64,000 nt of DNA. Source: Macrothele yani (lineage: Eukaryota; Arthropoda; Arachnida; Araneae; Macrothelidae). The notes beneath the pieces are model-generated. The model made no database searches, was not told the DNA's origin, and saw nothing but the letters and a program-made list of their open reading frames with translations. The stretch is taken from contig CM077006.1 in assembly GCA_039090855.1 (NCBI GenBank), positions 52,461,336 to 52,525,335 on the forward strand, given 5' to 3'. The translations under genes and the position numbers were made by a program. Below are positions 20,855 through 32,001 of the stretch, piece after piece (positions within the stretch are counted from its first letter, which is position 1; each line of letters begins with the position of its first letter).

Positions 20855-21764
20855 TTGCTCAAATGCATTTTTTATGGAGATAATAAATGGAATTTTCGCT
20901 TCTTGAATAATCATCAGCCTAGAGAAGTGACTATAAAAAGTATGATTTCTACTGTCGGTACAAAAAAGAGAAATATGGTAAGATTCAGACCCCATTATGA
21001 TGTTTTGTTTGTCGTTATGACATTGGGTTCTCCACTTTACCTGAAACTTGTGGTTCTGAATTACGGATAAGCTGCGTCTTCTAGCTTTCGATGATCACGA
21101 GGGCCATTAATTGAAAAAATTACAATGCATGTATGATTGATATTATAAATGAAAGAAAAGACTTATGTTAATTAGACAGCTATTGTTAGAGAAATAGGTA
21201 GCTTTGGCGAACAGACAGATGGTGAGAGCCCCCTAAAGCTTTCCGTGAGGGGAATTTGTTATAAAAAATAAGATTAATTGTGGATGAAGAGTTGAACTAT
21301 CAGTTGCCATTACAACCACCTATTCATATAAAAGTTCAAAAACATTATGCATAACACACAAACTATAGCAAAAAAAAAAAAAAAAACCTTGCTGCTTTTG
21401 TCAAACTGCTATACCCGAAGAATCTTTCTGAAATTTACAAAGGAGAATAGCAATCTCATTCTAGTAACATCAAAACTGCTCTTAGCCAGCTTACACTCTT
21501 CTAGGGGCCACCTCGATGATCAGAGACACTGAATTCTGGCCAGTCCAACGATTGGAGGCCAGTTTCGAGTTACGGAAGAACCATGCGCGGTGTGTTTGTT
21601 TTGTCCTACAGCTCTGTTTGTATACCTTCCCTGAAACCATGCACTGTCTCTAAATTATGGAGGGGTTTCTTAATTGTCTTATACGGTCACGGCGGTCGTT
21701 ATCCTCCCTCCCACCTCCACACACACACACGCTCACACAATGTAGGATTTATAGCAACCGGAGT
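20855..21764. other. No gene seen
   Basis: No protein family is recognised in any frame. An A-run lies at about 21370-21386 and a CA-rich simple repeat at about 21719-21740. Confidence 0.45.
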
Positions 21765-22590
21765 CCTGTGCACCAGATCAGTTCTGAACCCTATTTTGTG
21801 CACCGTATCGGGTTAAAACCCTATTTTGTGCACCGTATCGGGTTAAAACCCTATTTTGTGCACCGTATCGGGTTAAAACCCTATTTTGTGCCCCGGGTCG
21901 GTATTGAACCTTATTTTGTGCCCCGGTGGCGCAGTGGTCTAAGCGATGGCCTCTGATCATTCGTCCGTAAGGGGCCCGGGTTCGAATCCCGGTGTGGCAT
22001 GGATGTTGTGTTTGTCTTACGGCACTGGCTCTCTCCCTTCCCTGGAACCAGTGACCCTAAATTAGGGACGGGCGACTGCTTATAGCCCATTGAGTTGCTC
22101 ACGGTGGTCGTTAAACCTCCAATCAAAAAAAAAAAAATAAATAAAATAAAACCCTATTTTGTGCCCCGGGTCGGTATTGAACCTTATTTTGTGCCCCGGG
22201 TCGGTTTTGAATCTTATTTTGTGCACCGGATAGTTTTTGAACCCCATTCTGTGCACTGGGTTGGTTTGGAACCCCATTCTGTGCACATGATCTGTTTGGA
22301 ACCCCATTCTGTGCACATGATCTGTTTGGAACCCTATTCTGTGCACAGGAGCGGTTTTGAACTCTATTCTGTGCACTAGTTTGCTTTGGGACCCCATTCT
22401 GTGCATCAGATCGGTTTTCAAATCTATTCTGTGCACAGGATCCGTTTTGAACTCTATTCTGTGCACCAGATCGGTTTTCAACTCTGTTCTGTGCACCAGA
22501 TCGATTTTGAACTCTATTCTGTGCACAGGATCGGTTTTGAAATCTATTCTGTGCATCAGATCGGTTTTGAGAGACCTATCCTGTACACAG
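21765..22590. repeat. 30-bp minisatellite, split by a SINE-A
   Basis: A 30-bp unit of the form CCCTATTTTGTGCACCGGAT plus CGGTTTTGAA repeats about 5 times at 21770-21920 and about 15 times at 22152-22590. Thirty bp keeps reading frames open on both strands, so long repetitive frames appear (up to 158 residues), but nothing indicates that they are genes. Confidence 0.95.
21921..22151 (+). mobile_element. SINE-A copy inside the minisatellite
   Basis: Full copy whose flanks CCTTATTTTGTG (21909-21920) and CCCTATTTTGTG (22152-22163) are either a target duplication or simply adjacent array units. Confidence 0.93.
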
Positions 22591-22629
22591 GTTTCCTGTC
22601 CCCATATGATTTTACGCCTGTGGTCAGAG

Positions 22630-23219
22630 GTAATAAACTCACAGGGGAGCTCGCTTGAACTGGTGCACGCAGCATCGTTCCTGGACCCCAGAGGAATGTG
22701 TCGGTGTTCTTTTTACAGACAAGTCGAGATTCAGTCTGAGAAGGGATTTTTCTTAGCATTTCGTCTGGAGGGAACAGGGAACCAGTAATGTTCTCCTTCG
22801 GAGGCGGTGGTCTACTCTTGTGACACTACTCCACTTATTCGCATGAGGCAATGCGAATGCTGAGGGCTATATTGGACGAAATCCTAAAGCCCTATATCAG
22901 ACTTTTCAAAGGAGCTGTTGGCCCCAATTTCCTTTTAATGAATGATAACGCTCTTCAGCACAGGGCTCAGTTTTTCTACGATTTTCTGCAGAGCCAGGAT
23001 ATTCGGCGTGTTAATTGGCCAGTCATGTCTACAGACGTGACCCCTATAGAGCATGCCTGGGATGCTTTGGGACAACACGTATCAGCTCGCCAGCCCCTTC
23101 CTAGAACCCTTCGCGAGCTACGCACCGTCCTCATCAAGGAAAGGAATTCTTGGGCTCCAGATTTCATCAGCAGCCAGGTGATGATCATGTATCGTCGTTG
23201 TGAGAGTTGTCGTCTGTAA
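22630..23219 (+). pseudogene. Tc1 transposase C-terminal part
   Basis: Starts near the first catalytic motif, LFTDKSRFSL (Asp kept, the usual Glu replaced by Lys). A broken stretch follows, then an open frame 22851-23219 with LLMNDNALQHRA (second Asp) and TDVTPIEHAWDALG (Glu). It ends YRRCESCRL, the normal Tc1 C-terminus. The N-terminal DNA-binding half is missing, and the 30-bp array lies directly upstream. Confidence 0.82.
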
Positions 23220-23391
23220 GAGTTGGTGAGGTCACATTCCTCATTAAGTCATTTGTAAGTTAAATTCGTTATATCTAACTTTGGAGACATGTGACCTTGT
23301 ATACGTAAAATGTGTACATATATGTAGTACTTGGTATGAGTCAAAAAAATTTTTGCTTCAGTCTCTTCTTAATAGAATATATATATATATC

Positions 23392-24870
23392 TTCCAGTCC
23401 TCCCAGTAGAAGTTGCACATGCAATCAAGAACATGAAGCGGGGAAAAGCTCCAGGAGAAGATGGCATTACTGTAGACATCATACAAGAAGCAAGTGGAGA
23501 AATCGAAACAGTACTCGCCCAACTTTTCACTCGATGCCTTAATGAAGGGAAGATTCCTGAGGATTGGAATAACGCTACAATGATCCTGCTACATAAAAAA
23601 GGTGACATTGAGGATCTCAGGAACTACAGACCTATCAGCCTCGTATCAGTGGTTTATAAAATCTTCACTAAAGTTCTTTCACACCGTTTGAAGGTAACGC
23701 TGGACATGGCTCAACCGAGAGAACAAGCTGGATTCAGGAGTGGCTACAGCACAATAGATCATATCCATGTACTGAGACAACTAATTGAAAGAGCGAGGGA
23801 ATATGAACTTCCATTGTGCATGGCTTTTATCGATTATGAAAAAGCCTTTGATTCGGTGAAACCATCAGCAGTTACAATGACTCTGAAATCCTGCGGTATT
23901 GAAGATGCATACATTAATATTATTAATAACATCTATGAAAATGCAAGTGCAAAGATTCGGCTGTTTGAAAATACAACACACATAAAAATTGGAAAGGGAG
24001 TGAGACAAGGTGACACCATATCTCAAAGCTCTTTAACGCCACATTGGAAAATGTATTTCAATCACTGAACTGGGAAAACAATGGGATAAAGATTAATGGA
24101 GATTATCTAACCCACCTTCGTTTTGCTGATGACATAGTGATTTTTGCAACTACCCCATCAGAGCTGCAGAGTATGATCCAAGAACTTGCTGACAAGAGTA
24201 AAGAAGTGGGATTAAAAATGAACTTTCAGAAGACAAAAGTGATGTTCAATGCTTTTACACGAAATGAAGATTTATCGATTGATGGAGAAAAGCTGGAGAT
24301 AACAGACACGTACGTTTAGCAGATATCAAGTGAGGGTCACATTGATGAAGAAATTAATCGGCGTACAAAACTTGCCTGGAGATCTTTTGGAAGAAACAGC
24401 ATAATTTTCAAGAGCAATATGCCATTATGTCTTAAAAGAAAAGTGTTTGATCAATGCATCCTTCCAGTGCTTACGTATGGTGCAGAGACGTGGACCCTAA
24501 CTAAAAGAGACATACAAAGGCTGCAGACAACTCAAAGAAGCATGAAGAGGTGCATGCTTGGTGTAACCAGGAGAGATAAGAAGAGGAACTCGTGGATCCG
24601 AAAAATGACTAGAGTGGAAGACATCATGATCAGAGTTAAATACCTGAAATGGCAATGGGCTGGGCATACTGCCAGAAGAACAGACCATCGATGGACAGCC
24701 GAAATTTTAGATTGGATTCCAAGGGACAGGAAAAGACCCAGAAGAAGACCACATGGGAGATGGGTGGATGAAATTCGAAAGTATGCGGAAGTGACATGGA
24801 GGAGACTGGCACAAGACAGACCGTTGTGGAGGAAACTTGGGGAGACCTTCGTCCAGCAGTGGATTGATCA
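23392..24870 (+). pseudogene. RTE-like LINE, copy 1, 5'-truncated
   Basis: Reverse transcriptase of a non-LTR retrotransposon, which copies its RNA at a nicked target. The frame begins at the RT domain (KNMKRGKAPGEDGITVDIIQ, 23431 on), followed by NYRPISLVSVVYKIFTKVLS, QAGFRSGYSTIDHI and FIDYEKAFDSV. The catalytic FADD (near 24120) and the C-terminal GAETWTLTKRDIQRLQ and WAGHTARR motifs follow. A frameshift near 24025, a stop at 24317 and a small deletion break it. The endonuclease domain is lost by 5' truncation. Motif wording fits the RTE-type 'endonuclease-reverse transcriptase' proteins common in arthropods. Confidence 0.87.
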
Positions 24871-24888
24871 TTATCAATCCACTGCTGG
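24853..24888. repeat. Palindromic junction of two LINE 3' ends
   Basis: CCAGCAGTGGATTGAT (24853-24868) pairs perfectly with ATCAATCCACTGCTGG (24873-24888) around CATT. Similarity continues outward into both LINEs, making the centre of an imperfect inverted repeat of about 3 kb. Confidence 0.93.
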
Positions 24889-26468
24889 ATGAATGTCTCC
24901 CCAAGTTTCTTCCACAATTCTCTGTTTTGAGCGTGGCTCCTCCATGTCACTCCAGCATACTTTCGAATTTCATCCATCCATCTCCCGTTGGGTGTTCTTC
25001 TGGGTCTTCTTCTGACCCTCGGAATCCAGTCTAAAATTTCGGTTGTCCATCGATTGTCCGTTCTTCTGGCAACATGTCCAGCTCATTGCCATTTCAGTGA
25101 TTTCACTCTTGTCAATGATGTCCACACCTGTCATTTTCTTTATCCACAAGTTGTTCTTCTTATCATTCCTGGTTACACCAAGCATGCATCTCTCCATGCT
25201 ACTTTGAATTGTCTGCAGTCTTTGTATGTCTTTTCTAGTTAAGGTCCATGTCTCTGCTCCACACGTAAGCACTGGCAGGGTGCATTGATCAAACACTTTT
25301 TCTTTTAAGACATAATGGCATATTGCTCTTAAAAATTGTACTGTTTCATCCGAAAGCTCTCCATCCAAGTTTTATACGCCGACTAATTTCTTCATCAATC
25401 CCTCACTTGATATTTGCTGCCCAAGATAAATGTAGGTATCTGTTGTCTCAAGCTTTTCTCCATCAATCGATACATCTTCATTTCTTGTGAAAGCATTGTA
25501 CATGACTTTTGTCTTCTGAAAGTTCATTTATAATCCCTCTTCTTTACTATTGTCAAAACGTTCTTGGACCATGCTCTGCAGCGGTAGTTGCAAAGATGAC
25601 TATGTCATCAGCAAAACGAAGGTGAGTTAAGTAATCTCCATTAATCTTTTATCCCTTTGTTTTCCCAGTTCAATGATTGAAAGACATTTTGCAATGTGGC
25701 ATTAAAGAGCTTCGGAGATATAGTGTCACTTTGTCTCACTCCCTTTCCAATTTTTATTTGTGCTGTATCCTCAAATATCCGAACCTTTTGCCCTTGTATT
25801 TTCATAGATTTTATTAATAACGTTAATGATTGCATATATTCAATACCGCAAGATTTCAAAGCCGTTGTTACTGCTGATGGTTTCACGAAATCGAAGTCCT
25901 TTTCATAGTCAATAAAAGCCATGCATAATGGGAGTTCATATTCTCTTGTTCTTTCAATTAGTTCTCTCAGTACATGGATATGATCTATAGTGCTGTAGCC
26001 GCTCCTGAATCCAGCTTGTTCTCTTGGTTGAGCCATGTCTAGTGTTACCTTGAAGTCATGTGAAAGAACCTTAGTGAAAATTTTATAAACCACTGAAAGG
26101 AGGCTGATGGGCCTGTAGTTCCTGAGATCCTCAACGTCACTTTTTTTATGGAGCAGGATCATTGTAGCATTGCTCCAATCTTCAAGAAACTTCCCTTCAT
26201 TCAGACATCTGGTAAAAACTTGGGCGAGTGTAGTTTCAGGTTCTCCACTTGCTTGTTGTATAATGCTCACGGTAATTCCATCTTCTCCTGGAGCTCTTCC
26301 CCGTTTCATGTTCTTAATTGCATATGCAACTTCTGCAGGGAGGACTGGAGGGACTTTGGTACTGGTACCCGTCGTAATGTCTGGAATAGATGTATCATTC
26401 CTTTCATACAGTTTTGAAGAGAAATCTTGCACGCTTGTCAAAATTATCGTTTCTATTTCTTGTTACAG
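24871..26468 (-). pseudogene. RTE-like LINE, copy 2, inverted
   Basis: Same family as copy 1 on the other strand. Residual upstream linker (26441, MTSVQDFSSKLYERND), RT motifs KNMKRGRAPGEDGITVSIIQ, NYRPISLLSVVYKIFTKVLS and FIDYEKDFDFV, then a break around the FADD region. The C-terminal GAETWTLTRKDIQRLQ and KKMTGVD segments follow at 25368-24970. Several frameshifts. Its 3' end meets that of copy 1 in a palindrome at 24853-24888. Its 5' side stops at the Tc1 beginning at 26471. Confidence 0.86.
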
Positions 26469-26470
26469 TA

Positions 26471-27800
26471 CGGTCCAAGGTCGACCACATGGAGATATAA
26501 GTGACCGGCCAGGACAGATGAGCCATAGTGCGTTACGTGAGTACAATGGGCAGAAGTGGTGACTTTGGCGGACGTTCAAAAAGGAATGATCATTGGCTAC
26601 CGCACCAAGGATGGAAGCATCTTAGAGACAGCAGACTTCGTGGGCTGTTCGCTAGGTGCTGTGGTAAGGGTACTGTACCAAGAACAGAACGCTGGCACAC
26701 CGAGTACCTCTCGACGTCATAACTGTGGAGCCCCAAAGGCTATCGAATCCAGAGGAGAAGATCTCCTACGTCAAGGGAAATCGACGCGTAACAGTGCAGC
26801 AATTTATCACGCAAATGAACCCTGAGGAACCCAGATACGTGTCCCCTATAACAGTGGAGTGAACCCTGTTACGCATGGGTCTCAGGAGTCAACGCTGCGT
26901 CAAGGCGCCCATGTTAACCCAGGTCCATCGGTAACAACGCCTGCAGTTCGCATGGGACTACCGTCATTGGACAGTGCAAGAGTGGGAAAAGGTTGCCTTT
27001 GTCGCCCATTTGAGGTTTGTAATCCACAGAAGTGACTGATACTGCGTCAGACACTAGAGAGCCAATACCCGGACACGCTTGTCGGTCAAGTGCGGGCCGC
27101 CGGTGGCAGTATGCATATCTGGAAGATGTTTTCCTGGTAATTTTTGATTGGAGGTTTAACGACCACCGTGAGCAACTCAATGGGCTGTAAGCAGTCGCCC
27201 GTCCCTAATTTAGGGTCACTGGTTCCAGGGAAGGGAGAGAGCCAGTGCCGTAAGACAAACACAACATCCATGCCTGACCGAGATTCGAACCCGGACCCCT
27301 TACGGACGAATGATCAGAGGCCAGCGCCTTAGACCACTGCGCCACCGGGGCGGCGTTTTCCTCGTAATACCTGAGACAGCTGGTACCACTCGATGGATCC
27401 CTGAACCCCAATGGCTATCTGCCCATCCTTGTTGACCGCATGCATTCCTTTATGTTGGGCGTTTACCCAGTTGGTGATGGTGCCTACCAACAGAACAATG
27501 CGCCGTGCCATGTGGGTAAGGGGTTGCATGTTTGGATCCAGGAACACAACAGCGATGTCTTCGTTTTGGCCAGCAAAATCCCCCGAACTCAGTTCCATAG
27601 AGCACTTGTGGGACTATTTGGATCGACAGGTCTGACGTGCCGACCCACAACCACGTCATCTCCGGGTGACCTCTGTGCTCTGCTGCCGTCGGAATTGGCA
27701 GTTGTCCCTCGGGCAACCTTCCAAGGCCTCATTGCGTCCATGCCACGCCGTCTCGGCAAGATAGATCTGCGTCTGAATTATTACTTTACGGGGGCCATAC
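26471..27800 (+). pseudogene. Tc1 transposase, broken, with SINE-A inside
   Basis: Starts ATGGGCAGAAGTGG at 26546 and reads ADVQKGMIIGYRTKDGSI (helix-turn-helix) and NCGAPKAIESRGEDLLRQG. After the SINE-A at 27142-27354 come YQQNNAPCHVGKG (second catalytic Asp replaced by Asn), SSIEHLWDYLDRQV (Glu, in another frame) and SMPRRLGKI. The left edge follows TA at 26469-26470 exactly where the LINE reading CTTGTTACAGTA stops; the same LINE sequence continues uninterrupted at about 37500. This suggests the Tc1 jumped into the LINE. The right terminal repeat is not recognised. Confidence 0.8.
27142..27354 (-). mobile_element. SINE-A copy
   Basis: Reverse copy with target duplication GTTTTCCTGGTAAT (27128-27141) and GTTTTCCTCGTAAT (27355-27368), one mismatch. 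Lies in the Tc1 transposase. Confidence 0.94.
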
Positions 27801-28484
27801 AGTCACAAGAATTCTTGAACTATAGTTTTGTAAAATCTGTTTCAGATTCATCAAAAATGCTTTTTCCATATTAAAGTAATTGAATAAACGTTCATTTTCG
27901 CATTCTTTAATTTCTCTCACTTTATAAATTTGCACTTGCAAATCTGAAAATTTTCTAATGTTTTCAAGAGTTTTTTCATAATTATTTTGGACATCATAGG
28001 AAAATTTTGGAACAAAACAAAGTGGCGCACTTTGTGTTCCCTTCTCACTAAAAGCGAAGAAACTATTAAAATTTTGAATTCAGTTATCGCAATAAAATTC
28101 CTGAGAATGGAATAAAGTTTTCGATAATCTCACCCAAAGAACGTACCTTGTCTATTGCGTTATAACGCAAGCATTGCTGTAGCAATGAAAGTAGTTTCTG
28201 TCAGGAGAGGTCGTATACCTTTCATTACTATGTAATTTTGTTCTGACGTTACATTTTGCTTGGTATACCTTACATTCCGGTCCAGAAAAATGGGCAAGTG
28301 TTAAGTATTGCCTCAATACAAGTACTGCAGTAATTCGTAGACTTGTGTTGAAAAGTCGTTTAAACAGAAAACGGTGATGCTGACATGCCGTATTTTTCTT
28401 CGTATAATCCTTTCATTATCTGTTAAAGTTATAAATTTAGGTTCTGCGGGATTATATGCCAATGTGGATAATAAACTATTTTAA
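27801..28484. other. No gene seen
   Basis: AT-rich DNA without recognised families. The motif TCAGGAGAGGTCGTATAC (about 28201) recurs in similar form at about 28967, beyond the MITE. Confidence 0.45.
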
Positions 28485-28913
28485 AGTGGACGCCAAGTAA
28501 TTTTGCTTCTTGTACTTCCAATGGAAAAACTTCTGTACACATTTTCTTCACAATTAATGCGCTCCCAAGGATGAAAATTTGAAGATCGATTGAAATAGCT
28601 TCATATTATAACTTGGAATACTTAATATTTTCTAAAACATAACCATAATTATATTAATCAATTTTTTCCTTTGGTGGTGTTGAAACCAGAAAAAAAGATG
28701 GCGCGACCTGTATTTTATGACGTCAGTAGACAAAAGTCGGATTGCATAACTATGGTTATGTTTTAGAAAATATTAAGTATTCCAAGTTATAAAATGAAGC
28801 TATTTTAATCGATGTTCAAATTTTCATCCTTGGAAACGCATTAATTGTGCAGAAAATGTGTACAGAAGTTTTTCCATTGGAAATATAGGAAGCAAAATTA
28901 CTTGACGTCCACC
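28485..28913. mobile_element. TTAA-type MITE, copy D, complete
   Basis: Flanked by TTAA on both sides (28481-28484, 28914-28917). Tips AGTGGACGCCAAGTAATTTT and, reverse complement, GGTGGACGTCAAGTAATTTT, arms of about 195 bp, centre with GATGGCGCGACCTG and TGACGTCA. Length 429 bp, no coding capacity. It is the cleanest copy of the family. Confidence 0.92.
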
Positions 28914-28917
28914 TTAA

Positions 28918-30426
28918 AAATAATGTTTTGCGGCACTTCGCTTTTTAAAAATCTGCTTCGTAATTGTCAGGAGAAGTCGTATACTTGGAAAATTACCAAA
29001 CATGTGCTAATAACAGGAAAACGTAACACAATACGAAAACGGAAGTCTACAAACAGTTAGGAAGTTGGTTTCTTTTTCTTACGAGCATTTGGACAGAAAA
29101 TTCAATGCAACAAAGCGGTATTATTTGCTCATGGGGACTATCACGCAGTGACGCCCATATGAGCACTTTTAGGGGGTGGGGGCTAAGAAAAAATCCTTAC
29201 CTTCTTCAAGGCTGTCAAATATTTTAGTAAATGTACAAGGTACTAAAATACAACAAAAATAATTGATGCTGTTTGACAGTTAGTAAATAACTAACAAGTA
29301 CCTTATTTTAAAAGGTGAACGGTCTATCAAAAACTCACAATTTTTTTCTGTTCTGTTCATTATATTTATTTATAAAGTTACGAAAAAAACTAAACCAATA
29401 AATGTTTTTAGCTGATTTAAAAAATTGTCATTGCAACTTCATATTGCACGTGTGATGATAGTAAAAATTATATCATCACACATGTAATATAAAAATGCTT
29501 TAAAAAAAGGTTTCGTCTATTTAGTGTTTTATATTTATCAAAAATTTAGCTATACTGTAACGTCCGAGACTTGTCAGTTATAATACAATATAATTTATTA
29601 ACATCTCTCTCGTACAAAAAACTATGGGACCTTTCCTGTTATCTGCCTGCAAATGTTTGCTTTTGTTCATTATGTAAAATGTCACTATGACTTCCGAATA
29701 AGAACGCTTTCAAGATGTTCGCGATTTTGAGTGTATCGTTCTGCTTTGTTTACATGAAACCTGATCACACCCAACATGAGAGAAAGTAGTTCACGATAAA
29801 TGTTATGGGAATTTTTTTATTGGTATATAAATGACACTATAAATAGCAAAAACCTACTTATTCACTTTTTAATAAAATTTTAACTGTTTAAAAAATATAT
29901 AAAAGAAAAAAAAATATGCAGTATAAGAAAACAAATAAAAACCAGTAGGTACAAATTAGGTACCAATATCACTCCTTGGGGGGGGGGGCAATACGTTACA
30001 ATATATTTAATAATTTCTAAAAATGAATCGTCATTAGTTTTCAATCTTTTTCTCCACATAAATTCACATAATTCCAGAGCGCAAACAAAGGGTTAAAAGA
30101 ACTTTCCTTCCGAAAGACCACATATAATTCCAAAGCGTAGACAAACGGTCAAAAGAATGTGATCACTGCACATAGGTAGTACGCATACAGATGCATGTGA
30201 TCACTGCGCTTCTGCTGCCAAAGCTGTTGTGTTCTCTTTCGAAATCGGGAACTACTTGAATGCGTTCTTATCCGGAAGTTAAATAGTAGCGGGCAGATAA
30301 CATGAAAGGTCCAAACTATGAACTATATAGCTACTACATTCAACTTCATAGTACAATATTCGAATACTTTTCCTTGCCCAGCTTCTTCACGACCATCTCT
30401 TCCAAAATCTCACACACACTGGCCCT
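28918..30426. other. No gene seen; hairpin and local repeats
   Basis: AT-rich. An imperfect hairpin lies at 29441-29490 (ATATTGCACGTGTGATGATA against TATCATCACACATGTAATAT). A short piece near 29758-29806 (ACCTGATCACACCCAAC, GTAGTTCACGATAAA) resembles part of the Helitron at 10319-10374. A ~54-bp unit (CATAATTCCAGAGCG...) is duplicated around 30067-30156, and a G-run lies at about 29980-29988. Confidence 0.5.
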
Positions 30427-31039
30427 TCGAACTAGCGTCTCGAGGTAGAGACATCCACATGTATCGAGTTATCTCATTGGCAGCAATACAACTGGGACCC
30501 ACCAATTGGCGAACGGCATCGTAACGGCTTTAACAGTTTGGCGGAAATCTATAAAAAGAACACTGATTTCTCACAGTCTGGTGATTGGTGATTACAGTAA
30601 GCTGCAAAACATAAAAGCACATCAAATAAATCCAATTTCACCTTAAAATATCAATTGTACAGGACTATCGACAACCGCCAACAAAGAAACTAATGTTAAC
30701 TAAGATGTAAACAACCTGTGTCACAACTTCGACGACGTATATCTGGCTCAAATTGTATTTCTACCCGAATGAAACAGTACAAATCGAACAACTTAACCTG
30801 TTCGCAGTATCCATCCAAATATAATTATTAACTAGATAGAAGTTTTAAAGAAAACTACTTACTTATTCTCTCAAACTTACCTCTTCGCAGCGTAGCAGTA
30901 GCCATTATCCACCATTATTACCGCCAAACTGTTAAAGCCGTTACGATGCCGTTCGCCAATTGGTGGGTCCCAGTTGTATTGCTGCCAATGAGATAACTCG
31001 ATACATGTGGATGTCTCTACCTCGAGACGCTAGTCGAAC
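30427..31039. repeat. Inverted repeat with ~118-bp arms
   Basis: 30427-30544 (ACTAGCGTCTCGAGGTAGAG ... CAGTTTGGCGG) is matched almost perfectly in reverse complement by 30921-31039, with about 376 bp between. High arm identity against an otherwise degraded background suggests a recent duplication. Confidence 0.92.
30881..31039 (-). other. Candidate first exon of a host gene (weak)
   Basis: On the minus strand, after the GC-richer right arm of the inverted repeat (a possible 5' untranslated region), ATG at 30905 opens MATATLRR. It is followed directly by AG|GTAAGTTT, a consensus 5' splice donor at 30880. An alternative ATG lies at 30915 in another frame. The 25-nt coding part is too short to identify. 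No downstream exon was found within the next 10 kb on this strand, which is filled by transposons. It could be chance. Confidence 0.22.
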
Positions 31040-31282
31040 TCTGCAGCATACATCACACGCCACGCTCCTATAGTCAATATGTCATTCTGCTCTCTCGTGC
31101 GTGGAAGTTCAAGTCTCGAGTCAACAGTTTCAGGACGTTACAATATCAATGACTTGGAGGAGGGGAGGGCTCCCACGCCTTCCCCATGGGCGCCCTTGCT
31201 ATCACGGGCTGTGGGAAGCTCAGCGTCACATATGTTCGTGGGTACTACAGGTCTAACCACGGAACTGCATACTACGGAATCT
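31040..31282. other. Unclassified, GC-richer
   Basis: Holds a short open frame (31079-31321, MSFCSLVRGSSS) without recognised similarity; possibly the upstream part of the first LTR that follows. Confidence 0.35.
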
Positions 31283-31770
31283 AAGTATGGAAATGTGACG
31301 TACCACTGTGGTGACGCTTGAGAGAAAACGCGCAGCTTGTAAGCCTTGCCGGCATAGTTCAATCTGGAGAATATCCCTCTTGAGAGTAGAAAGATAAGTT
31401 CGAACCCCACCATCGGTAGAAAAAATGTCTTCGTTCACTAAATTGGTGCCCGAACGTAAGAATAGATCTCCTGGCGGTGAGGTTAGAAGAAATATGTGTA
31501 ATGTTTCTTCCACATATCATCTGGAATTAATTTTTAAAAAATCATTTAAGAGTGAGCTCCGTCAAGCATGGTTTGTCGGCGGACCCGAAACTTGCGATTT
31601 CGAGGGACGCCTCTCTTAAGGGAAGGATGTGGGAGCAATGATATTGTGACGTACCACTTGTGACGCTTGAGAGAAAACGGCACGTTGCTGTGATAAGCCT
31701 TGCCGCCGTAATTCAAATGGGAGAATATACCGTTCCGAAGTAGGGAGATGTGGCTTTGAAATCACCAACT
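31283..31770 (+). mobile_element. Short LTR-type element (TRIM-like or LTR remnant)
   Basis: Two related direct repeats start TGTGACGTACCACTGTGGTG (31285) and TGTGACGTACCACTTGTGAC (31640) and continue GACGCTTGAGAGAAAAC, GCCTTGCC and GGAGAATAT. Just after the first comes TTGGTGCCCGAACG (31443), which looks like a tRNA primer-binding site. Just before the second comes AAGGGAAGGATG, a possible polypurine tract. Only about 180 bp lie between, with no gag or pol, so this is either a terminal-repeat retrotransposon in miniature or a deletion remnant. The LTR limits are not certain. Confidence 0.55.
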
Positions 31771-31772
31771 TA

Positions 31773-32001
31773 AGCCCTGGTGGCGCAGTGGTCTAACCGC
31801 TGGCATCTGACCTTTTGCCAGAGACGGGTCCGGGTTTAAATCCCGGTGAGGTATGGATGTTGTGTTTGTCTTACGGCACTGGCCTCCCTGGAACCAGTGG
31901 CCTTAAATTAGGGACGGCAAACTACTTTATAGCCCACTGAGTTGCTCACTGTGGTCGTTAAACCCCAATCAAAATTAAAAGAAAAAAAAAGAAAAAAAAA
32001 A
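31773..32001 (+). mobile_element. SINE-A copy, divergent
   Basis: A and B boxes recognisable (TGGCGCAGTGG; GGTTTAAATCCC), shortened body and interrupted poly-A tail. The target duplication is unclear. Confidence 0.88.

Noticed and set aside
20627..20995. 122-residue minus-strand frame
   Set aside because: Covers the Tigger terminal region and has no recognisable domain or composition typical of a protein.
22080..22556. 158-residue minus-strand frame as a repeat protein
   Set aside because: Product of the 30-bp array read across the SINE; the plus strand is equally open.
21765..22590. CRISPR-like array of ~30-bp repeats
   Set aside because: Units are contiguous without unique spacers, and the context is eukaryotic; it is a minisatellite.
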